NCBI GenBank assembly: GCA_035772785.1
Contig: JAOCPU010000004.1
Coordinates: forward strand, 310,001-374,000
Direction: 5' to 3'
Length of the DNA stretch: 64,000 nucleotides
From: Phlebiopsis flavidoalba
Taxonomy: Eukaryota; Basidiomycota; Agaricomycetes; Polyporales; Phanerochaetaceae
A model generated the notes under the pieces. The model searched no databases and was not told the DNA's origin. It saw only the letters and a list, made by a program, of their open reading frames with translations. Of this stretch, positions 10,807 through 22,205 are shown piece by piece. Each line of letters starts with the position of its first letter. The stretch's first letter is position 1. A program made the translations under genes and the position numbers.

Positions 10807-13800
10807 ATGCAAACATCCCTCTCATGCAGGGATTCGGCCGAGGGCTGGGGTCCTGTCTCGCATCTCCGTCAATTCGATCTCACGCCGTGCTTTGAAGAAG
10901 GCGTCGTACTTTCCACCGTCCTCGTGGTTTTCATTGTCCTTGCTCTGTTTTAGAGCATTTGTTCTACGTTCATTCGAAAACCATACGAGGAGCAAAAAGA
11001 GCCGGATAGTACTATGGACCAAACTGGTGCGCACACGCTCTAATGATCTCATACGTCGTGTGCTTACCCCGGATTTAGACGTTCCTCGCGTTGTCCCTTG
11101 GGGCTAGTACCGCGAACCTTATCCTTGTCATTGCGACGCATAGACCCGTCGCTTTGATCCAAAGCTACATTCTCGAAGTCCTTGCCCTATTGCTGGCGCC
11201 CGTTCTCACCTACCGCAATCATTACCGCTCCCGCACATCCTCCAGTCTCTTGCTTCTCTTCTGGCCAATTTACACCGTCTGCTTGCTCATATGGGGGAGG
11301 ACAGAATGGACTACCAACTTGCAGGCCCTTCGGATTTGTACTCGTTCTCAAGGGCGTCGTCGCAGGTTGCGGTCTCTTCGGCGTTCGGTCTTGAATATCT
11401 CGGCTCGGAGTTCACGGCAGAAGACTGCCCGGAGAGTCATGCTAACGGACACGTTGAGAGCCCGCTCTTGACGGCGAACATATTCAGTATTTGGACGTTC
11501 GCATGGATGTCAGGTCTTATGAAGAAGGGAGCCAAGCAGTTCATCACCGAAGATGACCTGCCCTCCCTTGTGCCTCAAGACGAAGCCGAGAACCTCGGAA
11601 AGAAACTGCAAGCGTCCATGAAGAAACAGTACGTCACCCCGCCACATTACTGTGCCCGTATACTCAGCCTGTAACAGCAAGCAAACCTCACTGTGGCGCT
11701 CTTCGCGGCGTACGGCGGGCCATACGCGTTCGCCGCGCTGCTGAAGATCATACAGGACTGCCTCGCGTTCCTGCAGCCGCAGCTCCTCCGCTGGCTGCTT
11801 GCATACATCTCGGCCTACCAGAGCGCACGACCCGACGGCATCGCGCAGGACGGCGCGCCCTCGCCTCTTGAAGGCTTTGCGATCACGCTTGTGATGTTTG
11901 TTGCCGCAATCGCACAGACGATCATTTTGAACCAGGTATGTCGGCAACCTAGCCTCGCCCACAGCTTGCTCATGCTTGATCATGGTATGTAGTACTTCCA
12001 GAAGTGCTTCGACACTGGTATGCGGGGTGCGTGCAGGACTCGTCGGCGTAATCTATCAAAAGGCACTCGTGCTTTCCAACGACGGACGCAGCAGCCAGTG
12101 CCTCGGGTGACATCGTCAACCTCATGTCTGTGGACGCGATGCGCCTGCAAGACTTCTGCACGTACGGCCTGATTGCAATTTCCGGCCCCTTCCAGGTGCG
12201 TTGGCTCTAGTGTACGACTGCTGAGAGAAGACGTGCTGAGGCAGCACTTGTAGATTACGCTGGCATTCTTGTCGCTCTACAATATTCTGGGCTGGCCCGC
12301 GTTTGTTGGTGTGGGGATCATGGTCGTCTCGGTCCCGCTAAACACGGTCATTGCGAGGCTGCTCAAGAAGATGCAGGAGCAACAGATGAAGAACCGAGAC
12401 CAACGGACGAGGTTGATGAGCGAGCTATTGGCAAACATTAGGAGGTGTGTATCTTTGTTCTGCGAGGAGCTGGCGCTAATGCTATCGACATAGTATCAAA
12501 TTATACGCGTGGGGAGAACGCATTCATAAAGAAGATTCTGTTTGTCAGAAATGACTTGGAACTCAAGATGTTGCGCAAGATTGGCATCGCAACTGTACGT
12601 ACATCTGGTGTTTATATATACTCCTTCGAGTGTAATGAACACCTCTCTAGTCTCTCAAACATGGCCCTCTGGAGTGGCATTCCCTGTATGTTACTTGTTG
12701 TCGTTGATAGCTCGGCGTACTGACGCAATCTCACAGTGCTCGTCGCATTCAGCTCGTTTGCCACAGCAGCGTTGACCAGTGACACTACCCCTCACCTCTG
12801 ACAAAATCTTCCCCTCTATCTCACTCTTCATGCTGCTCCAATTCCCTCTCGCCATGGTAAGACTCATATACTGCTTTCGCATATCTCACTAACACCTACG
12901 GAACAACAGTTCAGCCAAGTGACCTCCAACATCATCGAAGCCCTCGTCTCCACCAACCGCCTCTCCGCCTTCCTCGCCGCCGACGAACTCCAGCCAGACG
13001 CACGCCAAATCGTGCTACCCCTCCGCGCGCCTCGTGGCGGGCGACGAGGTGCTCAGTATCACCGGCGGTGAGTTCACGTGGAGCAAGGACGCCGCGACGC
13101 CGACGCTCTGAGGACGTGAACCTGCATGGTGCAGTGAAGAAGGGCGAGCTCGTCGGCGTGCTTGGCCGGGTTGGCGCGGGCAAGACGAGTCTTGTGAGTG
13201 CGATTGTGGGCGAGATGCGTCCGCGACGGAGGGGACGGTGCGGGTAACGGGGTGTGTGTCGTATGCACCGCAGAACCCCTGGTGAGTGGATTTTCTTTTT
13301 GCGCTTTGGCTGCATATTGACGTGGTCGGGGTAGGATCATGAGTGCAACAATCAGGGACAACATTGTGTTCTCGTACGAATACGATGCAGGTGTTTTATA
13401 ACCTTGTCTTGGACGGTTATCGTCTCTTGCCTGCATAAGAAAAGTTACGAGCTCATCATTCTGCAGCATGCGCTTTAAGACCGGATCTCGCTCTCATGGC
13501 ACAGGGTGACATGACAGAGGTTGGTGAGAAGGGTATCACCGTGAGTTTCGTTTCTTACTGTGAGAGCTGGAACGATGCTAAAGATTCCCGCAGCTTTGAG
13601 CGAGTGGTCAACGTCAGCCAGAATATCGCTTGCGAGGGCCGTGTATGCTCGCGCAGACTTGTGCAAGTGTACATCTCAGCGCGGCTCCGCGTTTATTTTA
13701 CTGACAAGCTGTTAGGGTTTCCTGGATGACGTGCTAGCTGCCGTCGACTCACATGTGGCTCGCCATGTCTTCGGTGAGTTGCGCCTCCTTCCATGAATGG

Positions 13801-16800
13801 CAGCACACTCAATCTTTTCTAGATCAAGTCATTGGTCCTTATGGGCTGCTTGACACGAAAGCGGTGCGGATTAGTGTCGTCACGAAACAGGCGATTGCAT
13901 TCAGAAGATGAAGCACTTTGATAAGCTCCTGTCCTCCGTTCGCCCCCCCGGTCATCGGCTATCATCCTTGAGACCGGGACATATGATGAGCTGACGGGTA
14001 ACTCTGAGACGGTGAACTAGAACAATGGGGTTGAGGTGTACGTACACGCATGGAACGTGTACATATACAACTACTAACGAAGCAGATATAGCAGGGTCAT
14101 GGCTCGTTGTCTAGGGCTCATCCGTGTGGGCATCGCACGCCCGTTCCCCTTCCTCCAAGGCGACTCGAGCTCTACGGTGACTAGCGCCCTCCTCAGGCAC
14201 CGCCGGGTCGACACCCGCGAGACTCACCGCCAGACAACCTCGAAGACGTGAATGAGGAAACTGCAACGAGAATCCAGCTTTCACCAAGGGGCCGTCCTCC
14301 CGGTGAGAAGCCCGCCGACCGCCCGCGCGCTCGGGGCCGGCGTCTGCGCGAGGACGGGCCGTGACGAAGGAGGCACAAGCGCGAGCAGGGCCGCGTCAAG
14401 CGCGGACGTGTAGGGGCGTGCGGGGGTGTAGGCGTGCGAGGTGCGGTGGCGGAGGGGGACGAAGAGCTGCGTGTCTGCGCCATGCTGCTGTGGGGTGTCC
14501 GCCGCGCTTGGCGCTCAGCCAGATCGTGTCTGTCTCACACGCGAACAACACGCTCCGCGCATGGGGCGAACATAACCGCGAGGCGGGCTCGAACAAGGGC
14601 GTTGGCGGTATTTGTTGGCGTATGGGCTTGTTCTCGCTGTCTTCGACGCTGCTTGGTCGGCTGCGGCGATTTTGATCTCTGGTGTTTTGTTCGATTCGGA
14701 GTGCGAGGAAGCTGCATGACCTCGGTAGGTGTTATGCTCGTTTCGGGTTCCGAAACCATGGACATCATCTGCTCTATAGATGTTGTACTCTGTGATGCGT
14801 GCGCCCCATGTCGTTCTTTGAGCAGACTCCTACTGGACGGTGAGGGTTTCTATGATTTTTACCCGTCATGCAAGGGCTGACTAAGTTTTGTCGACAGTGA
14901 TCTTGAACCTTTTTCTCGCGCGACACTATACGTCGTTGATCAATCCTTGCCCGAGTACGCCCCTCCCGTAAAAACTACGTGAACATGGTTACTTATCCCT
15001 TTGCAGGTCATCCCAAACGTCGTCCGAACTTTGTTTGTCACTGTCATGATTGTCTTGGTCATCGGATACAGTTTTCCCACTCATTTTGTAAGTTCTTTCA
15101 ACCAATCAATCACTGTCTTGCCTTACACCCTGCCTAGTTGGTCGCCGTCCCTCCACTAGCATGGTTCTACTATTCGGGTCATGGATGGTAAGGTCTTCCT
15201 CTCACAGGTGCCATCACTCAGCCCGTGGTACCCTGTAATTTACAGCTACTATCTGTCCACCTCGCGCGAGCTCAAACGCCTCGACGCCGTCTCGCGTTCG
15301 CCCATCTTCGCCTGGTTCTCCGAGTCGCTCAACGGCCTCGCGACGATCCGCGCCTTCTCGCAGCAAGTCTGTGTTTCATCACACAGAACGAGCGGCTGGC
15401 GTCGACCGCAACCAGATATGCTACCTGCCCAGCATTTTCCGTGAATCGCTGGCTCGCGGTCCGCCTCGAGTTTGTCGGCGCGACGATTATATTCCTCCGC
15501 TGCGACGCTTGCGGTCACTGGGGGGGGGGGGGCGCTGTTACGACGGGCCGTCGATGCGGGCCTTGTGGGATTCGTGCATTGTCCTAGCGCTGAACACGAC
15601 GAGTTCTCTGGTGCGTGGTAGGCCCTCCCCGATGCGGAGTAATGACTGACTTGTCGTATAGAACTGGGTGGTCCGCTCGATGAGCGAGGTCGAACAAAAC
15701 ATTGTCAGCGTCGAGCGTATCTTGCACTACGTCAAGCTCGCACCCGAAGCGTTCCTGCCGAGCTTGGCCCGGTGTCGACCCAGAGGGCTGGCCGTCCGAG
15801 AGGGCAGCCGAACTAAGTCGAGTTCCGGTGAGTATTATGACACAAAAACGGATGACATACTAAGACTTGTCCCCCAGCGACTACTCGACGCGCTACCGCC
15901 CGGGGCTCGACCTCGTTCTCAAAGATCTCAACATCAAGATCGTACGTACCCCAACGCTCCTTCTCAGCCTCCGTCATCTCATCCTTGTGATATCCAGAAC
16001 GCGAAAGAAAAGATTGGCGTCGTCGGGAGAACAGGATCTGGCAAATCATCCGTACGTCCGCCTTCTCTTTCCCTTCGCCGTGTCCCCGCGGCTGATGACG
16101 CCGCGCCCAGCTGCTCCTCTCCCTGTTCCGCATCATCGAGCCCGCATCGGGCACGATCTACATCGACGGGCGCGACGTCACAAAGGTCGGCCTGCACATC
16201 TGTGAGTGTGCTGTGATTCTTGGCGCGAGAGAAAGTGGTTGGCCTGAGCGGCGTGGCGTAGTGCGTTCTGGCATCTCGATCGTGCCGCAGAGCCCGGACC
16301 TCTTTGAGGGCACCATCCGCGAGAACATCGACCCGACGGGTGTCTCGCAGGATGCGGATATCTGGGTCGCGTTGGAGCAGGTGCGTGTTTGGTGTTCGTG
16401 CGCGAATAGAGGTGAGGATGCTGACGCTTGTGGTAGACGCATCTCACAAGCAGTGTGTGGGAGTCTCTGCCGTGGTGGGCATTGACGCTGCGGTACGCGA
16501 AGGCGGATCGTCGATGTCTGGCGGGGCAGAAGGCAGCTGCTGTGTTTCGCAAGGGCGCTGTTGCGCAAGGTTAGTGTGTCGTCGTCTGTGCTCCCTGATC
16601 GTCTGGCTCATGATTATAGTAGTCCAAGATTCTTGTCCTCGACGAAGGTTCGCATCCGTTGTTCGCGCTGATAACATTAGTGCTGACAAAGTATGTTTGC
16701 AGCGACATCAGCCGTCGACCTCGACACCGACGCCCGCGCGATCCAAGAGATCATCCGCGGGCCCCAATTCAAAGACGTAACGATGCTCACAATCGCAGTA

Positions 16801-17056
16801 CGCGCTCCGCTACCCTTCCTCTCTCGTGACATACTAACCGACCCACATTTCCAGCCACCGCCTGAACACTATCCTCGAATCAGACCGCGTGTTGGTGCTC
16901 GACGCCGAGAAAGGTGCGTCTGGCTCCTCTTTCCGCTTGCGAATGCCGCTCACGGAGCTGTGCCAGGTCATCGAGTACGACACGCCCAAAACGTCTACTC
17001 GCGAAAAAGGACTCGTCGTTCTACATAGGCCTCGCGCTCGGGCGGGGCTCGTCTAG
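10807..17056 (+). CDS. ABCC-family (MRP/YCF1-type) ABC transporter, full length with TMD0
   Basis: ATP-driven exporter of the MRP subfamily; fungal relatives (YCF1, BPT1) load glutathione or metal conjugates into the vacuole. Start at 10807 gives [20 protein letters not shown], typical of the TMD0 start, then helices to ~11300. The first membrane domain includes [20 protein letters not shown] (~11725), [20 protein letters not shown] (~12105-12165) and [20 protein letters not shown] (~12260). NBD1 shows Walker [10 protein letters not shown] (~13170), [20 protein letters not shown] (~13255-13370) and Walker [19 protein letters not shown] (~13717-13770). TMD2 includes [20 protein letters not shown] (15213-15272) and [24 protein letters not shown] sequence. 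NBD2 shows GRTGSGKSS (~16025), [20 protein letters not shown] (~16268-16327), LVLDE then [18 protein letters not shown] split by an intron (~16635-16755), and VLVLDAEK (~16890). Stop 17054-17056. The NBD1 signature region (~13590) and others are frame-damaged; a 13-G run sits in TMD2 at 15520-15532. Confidence 0.9.
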
Positions 17057-17747
17057 ACGTCACGTCTCTCTCCGCGCCACGCACCTCGCTCCACCGCCAT
17101 CTTACGAATCACGGGACCGAACACAGACAACTCTGGGTCCAGCAGGTTGAAAAAAAAGCCTTGGATTACGCCCGTGGCAGAAGGAAAAGAATACCAATCG
17201 TAGATAGCGTGAGATGCCGTAATTACCGCTCTCATTAGAGACACTCGGCTTGTAACATAGCATATACACACAGAGAAAAACCGTCATTTTGGAAGCGATT
17301 AGATGTGAAAGCAAAATCCGGTGCGAAAAAAAAAAACCCATGTAGGAATGTCAGAAAGCGGGGTGTGGAAAACCTCCCCGTGGCCCTAGTGTTGAATGCG
17401 ATCAGTGGTAGTAGTAGTGGTGGTCGAGACAGTGTGATGAGTTGGATCATGTTGCAGACGAGGATGAGTTGGATCAAGTCGCAGAGGCGTGAGTTGAATC
17501 GGTACAGCGGGTGTCATATGCCCGGATTGCAGAGAGCTCTTGAGAGCTGGGAAATAAGTTAGATTGATCGGGCCTTGTTGAAGGCGCGTGCTTTAAAGGT
17601 GGCGGGTGTGTGTCGGAGCCGGGGCCCGTCTATTCGTTGTGGGGCGGGAGCCCCCTTCCCTTTTCTCCCCTTCTTCCCTTTGTTTTACTTGTGCGGCCGG
17701 GCCCCTGATAGAAAAAGGTGGCGGGCGTGCGAGCGGCTTTATGCGGT
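17057..17747. other. Intergenic region between convergent ABCC and GTP cyclohydrolase genes
   Basis: About 690 bp, probably both 3' UTRs. It holds two near-copies of a ~24 bp unit starting GATGAGTTGGATCA (about 17435-17485), next to a short GTA/GTG-rich stretch. No gene seen. Confidence 0.4.
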
Positions 17748-18910
17748 CTACCGGCTGCGAATGAGCGTGAGGAACTCTTCGCGGGTCTTTTGCTGCGTGC
17801 GCGAAGCACCCGAGCATGCAGGACGTGACGGGTCGACTGAGCCGGGCTTCTGCACCGCCGCGCATCGTCATGCAGAGGTGTCTGTGCAGCCCGTGTTAGT
17901 ATCCCGTGAGTATGCAGGGTGTGTGTGCGTGCGGGGACTATAAAACGTGGATCCTCCATCACGTGACGGCGACGCCGCGCGATGCTTGATCGCCTCCTGC
18001 ACATGCGAGCGCGTATCTGACTCGTCGTGAGGCCGCTCCTGCACCATGGAGGCGGCTTGGGATGAACGTCAGCCTCGGCGATGAGCTAGCGCGAGCTTGG
18101 AGATGCCGAGCACGAGCTATTGTTGGGGATGTACGCGATCGCGATAGCGACCTTGCCCGTGAATGGCACGAGGTGGTGCTCGCTACAGGCTATCTACGAC
18201 TGAGTCGTGTTGTTCCGTCACGATCACCATCTCGTCGTGGTCCTCTGCGAACACGGCGTCGTTGATGATGTCACCTCAACAGCATCACGACGTCAAGCCA
18301 GCTGTCGTCAGCCTTTCGTCAGAACAATCAGCGCCTGCGCGTACCGAAACAGCGGCGTGCGCACGAGGGGCACCCTCCTGTCTAGGGCGTTCCTCGCCGA
18401 TGTGCACTCGAGCAGCGTGCGCACACGCGGCACCGCGAGCTTTTTCCTCCCGCGCGGCAGGAGACTTTTCTTCATTGGGGGGTCGCATTCAGGCGTGCAG
18501 TAGCGAGGCGTCGACTTTGGCTGCAATTCTCCCGTCAGCTACGGCGACTCATCCCTCTACACAAGTAGAGAACAAGCACCCTGGGCCAGCCCAAGACCGT
18601 TAGGGTCTGGGATCGGACTGGCGGTACCGTGCGCAGTGAGGGTGCGAGGGCGTAGTCGCCCCCGAGGTCGGCCTGAAGCCGTACCCCTCGTACACCATGG
18701 CGCTGCACGAGGCCGGGCGACGACGGCACCTCGCCGTTGAGCACCGACTCGTCCCGCCGCAGAGCTGTCGTCGCCGCCGCGCTGAGTGGGCTCGGGACGA
18801 GCGAGGACGGGACCACACATCTGCTCCTTGAGCTGGAGGCGGCGGAGGCTGTCCGAGTGATGATCGTGCCGCTGGCGCGATACTTCGTCGACGGGCGATG
18901 GGACGTACAT
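17748..18910 (-). CDS. FOL2: GTP cyclohydrolase I (first step of folate/pterin synthesis), heavily frame-damaged
   Basis: Converts GTP to 7,8-dihydroneopterin triphosphate, the entry to folate and tetrahydrobiopterin. Start at 18908-18910 (MYVPSPVDEVSRQRH), then a variable N-terminus with SDSLRRLQLKEQM (~18820-18860). An intron begins near 18575 (GTGCTTGTTCTC to TAG). Recognisable blocks of the catalytic domain, in changing frames: VRTLLEC (~18415), RYAQALIVLTKG (~18310-18345), DAVFAEDHDEMVIV (~18215-18265), a zinc-site block EHHLVPFTGK preceded by Cys (~18150-18180), AYIPNN (~18115), CLTMRG-type sequence near 17870, TSCMLGCF with the second zinc Cys (~17810-17830), and the ending KTREEFLTLIRSR-like before TAG 17748-17750. 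Indels are denser here than in neighbours (at least eight). Sequencing error is the simpler reading; true decay is not excluded. Confidence 0.82.
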
Positions 18911-19825
18911 GATTTCTGCGCCTTTTACGGTTCGAGGAGGAACAGCGGGTGGTGGAAGAAGGTGAGCAAGGGGCGAGTAGGGGAGGGGGTGGCAAGGGAA
19001 ATGGTGAAATGAGTCGCTGGTGGTTGGCAGCAAATGAGCACGATTGGGCGCCTCACTCTTCTCTGATAACGGACTCTGGACGTTCCGCAATCGGCGGATC
19101 AGCGTCCTTCGGCTCGTACCGCCGCCCGCTGCTGCAGAGTTCGGTGGTGTCCCTTTCAGGCTAACTGAAACGTCCAGGATGCACTGTGCAAATCCAGCAA
19201 CAAAACAAACCCAATTTCGAGGACGACAAACGCAGGGGAGACGACAACGCACTCGAGCTCCATTCGCACCGACGTGGAACCCACATCCAATCGCTCGGTA
19301 CATCACCCGCAGACATAATCGTATTGCAGACGTTGAGAGAGACAGACCAAGCATTGCGTATCCGATCCACCAAATGGCCACGTACGAAGCAGGCCACACA
19401 CACGAGAGAAAAGAAAGAAATGACACTGAAAGTAGGAAGTGGGACACAAGTGGAAGAGAGAAATGGAGCCGATGAGATGCAGAGAGCAGAATACATTGAT
19501 GGGGCGCGCCGTAGGACCGACGCATCGTAGTAGCGAGCGGAGACACAGGCGGGGTGTGGATGATGACAGACGGAGGCACTAATTACCAAGTGTACGGATA
19601 TGATATATGTAGGAATATAAATCTGAGGAGGGGAACGGACGGCGAGTCGGGACCCAAGAAAAAACGAGCGAACGGCGGCTGGGAAATAAAGGGGGCGGCG
19701 AGAGGGTATCGTGTGTCCGCCGGCGACGGGGGATGCCTCTGCGAGCGCGCCATAGGGGAAGGTCCAGTGCCAGCTGAGGGAACGTTGGGGGGTGTCCGGA
19801 CACGCTGCCGGGGCCACATATTAAT
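18911..19825. other. Upstream region of GTP cyclohydrolase / downstream of the kinase
   Basis: About 915 bp between two genes on the minus strand. A long minus-strand frame runs through it (18557-19579) but it reads into the GCH gene in the wrong frame and has no family features; I treat it as chance in GC-rich DNA. It should hold the kinase 3' UTR and the GCH promoter and leader. Confidence 0.35.
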
Positions 19826-21911
19826 TTAATGCAGAGATAGGAATAGGGATATATGTGCGCAACCAAGAGTGGACGAAGCGGAGAATAAAGATGGGAGCGC
19901 ATATCCAGTAGGCGGTGGCGGGGGGAATCCAAAGGGAAGCAGAACACACGGAGCGCGCGGGCCTCTAGCAAAGCCAGCCCCTTCTCAGTGCTCGTCATCT
20001 CGTTCATCGAGGGCACCGCTTGCGAGTCGGTCGTGAGGTCGTCCGCTTCGTGTGGCTTGTGGCCGTACGCACGAGCCAGTTGTGTTGCTCTCCATGTTGT
20101 GCACCATGTCGACGTCCCCTGCAATCGTATTTGGAGTGACTGGCCGCGAGGAAGCAACGCCGGGAGGACGAACCCTGGGTAAGCTGCGACAACAATCTGC
20201 TGGTTTTGTGGGTAATACGACCGACGCTGCATCTTCTTGAAATCGTATGACGTGAATCTGCCATCCCATCGTTAAGAAGCTGATCTCGCGAATAGAGTAT
20301 GATGGCCACTTACTGGTTCTTCCATCTGCCGCATCTCAGCACTGAGGTTGTTCAGGTCCTGCACCTTGCGCTGGCGCGCCTTGAGAGCGGGTTGTCTCTC
20401 GAGCAGCAGCTCTTCAAGCTCATGTGACGCATCGAAATTGGCCTTCTTTGACTGTGGGCAGACACGACGCGGGGCGGAGCACACGCAGCATCAGGCAAGA
20501 CGTCAGTGATATATACCCCGTCTGATTCTCCGCAAAGCAAATAAACGGGTACGCACGTCAGGAACGAATGGCGCCGTCTGCTCTTTGCTCCCCAGAGTCT
20601 CCCAGTTAATGTTCTGGAACCACGGGATGCTGGCGCAGCTCTGCAAAGCCCTCGCCGTTGGGCTTGCAGCCCAGCCGTCGTTGCGTGTCGCGGTCGAGGA
20701 ACTGCGCAGGGGCATCAGCGTTGTGCGACAGGAGAGACAAATGCGAGACATCAAAAAACGCAGGCGGGCGCCACAATCAGGTCATAGCGGACACGAGCGC
20801 GCGTGGGTGGATGGCATGTGGGTACTCACCCCCTTCAAGGCCTGCAGTCCTGCCCTGCTGCACTTGCTCTCTCTGCGTCCTCAGGGGAAGCGCAAGTGGT
20901 CCTTGGCTATGCTGTGGGTGAGGTCACTGTTGGTCTTCCCACGGAACGGCCGCCGTCCCAAAAATAAGTTCGTAAGCGCAGACTCCGAGTGACCCACCAT
21001 TCTACGGTGTATGTGTATCCACGCTTCGCGAGTATCTCCGGGGCCATGTACGCCATCGAGCCCGCCACTCCATGCAGCAATTTTCCGTTCCGAGTAGTGT
21101 ACAGCGATGTTGAAGTCGGTAATGTGCGCATGACCCCGCTCGTCAAGAAGGATGTTGTCCGGCTTGAGATCTCTGTAGTAGCACCGCCGTGAGAACGGCG
21201 TATGGAAGAGCAGGCGATACACATACCTGTGAATGATCCGCTTCTCATGCAAGAATGCTAGTGCAGATGACAGTTCTGCCATGTAGAAGCGCACAGTCTC
21301 TTTCAGATAGGCTGCCCCCAGTCTCTCGAGATGGACTGTCGTGGAAGCGAATCTGGGTCAAGTGGGGTTGGTAACTAGATTACGACAGGACTCACATCGA
21401 AGATCGCCGCCCAACATTAGATCCAAAAACGAAGAAACAGTTCTCAATCGTCTTGGAATGCATACCGCAGGTTGACGACAAATGGAAATGGTCGATTCTG
21501 CACAGACGTGCACTGTCAGCCCTGGAGTAGTCATTGATAAAACCCGCACAAGCGCACCTCCTCCAGCAGCCTACGCTCCTGAATGATATTCGCCACCGCC
21601 TTCATGCGCACCACACTTCGCCTTGTTGATGTACTTCAGTGCGTACAAATCCCGCGTTTTGCTTGTGTTGGACGACGCGGACCTGCGGTTGCGGACATAC
21701 CAAGTCAAGTGGTGCGCCGCAGAGGGTGTGAGAAGCTCAAACCTTGCCAAAATGCGCCCTTGCCTACGCAGCGAAGAAGAACAAAGTGAAAGAGGTTGAC
21801 GTCTCCATCGAAGTCTATCGGCTGGCGAAAGGGAGCAGGCAGTCAATGCTTGTCAAGAAGTATCGGGAGCAAATGGGGCGCAACCGTTGGTCGACAGCAT
21901 ACGGCGCCCAT
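19826..21911 (-). CDS. AGC-like Ser/Thr protein kinase, YANK/STK32 type, N-terminally acylated
   Basis: Start at 21909-21911 gives MGAVCC, a Gly2 plus Cys-Cys pattern for N-myristoylation and palmitoylation, so membrane attachment is likely. Then DGDVNLFHFVLLRCVGKGAF (glycine loop, ~21760-21815), an intron, RVVQHKQ and LYALKYINKAKC with the catalytic Lys (~21620-21700), NIIQERRLLEE, FLDLMLGGDLR (~21410-21440), AELSSALAFLHEKRIIHR (~21230-21285). A 54 bp intron (21173-21226) splits HRD, followed by LKPDNILLDERGHAHITDFN (~21110-21172). The DFG position is DFN, as in the STK32 family. GSMAYMAPEILAKRGYTYTV, then RRPFRGKTNSDLTHSIAKD (~20890-20960), INWETLGSKEQTAPFVPD (~20560-20615), and the C-terminal FDASHELEELLLE, AEMRQMEEP and FKKMQRRSYYPQNQQIV blocks (~20200-20440). 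The stop at 19826-19828 follows a proline-rich tail FGFPPPPPTGYALP. The kinase call is firm; the tail is inferred through a frameshift. Confidence 0.9.
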
Positions 21912-22205
21912 GATTGTCGTAAAGCTCTTTCGTGCAGAGGGGGCCAGGAGTGGAAGGAGGGAGGAGCGGAGGAGGGCGACCCAGGCTTGGTGGAGGAAGG
22001 AAGGGGACGCTGACCCGAGAAAACGAATGGTGGTCGGAGACAAGCAAAGGAGTTGCTCGCCGCAAGAGGAGCGTGACGCCGCTGAGCGAATCAGTGCCTG
22101 TGACGGCCGTGACACAGCGCTAGATGCAACCGCGCGGGCGCCAGCGGTGCCGCCCGCACTGATTACCTAAATTGATACGCTCGCTACACCCCGATCAGGA
22201 AGGGG

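Noticed and set aside
18557..19579. 340-codon minus-strand frame
   Set aside because: It overlaps the N-terminus of GTP cyclohydrolase, then leaves its frame; the upstream part has no domain and is likely leader or promoter sequence.
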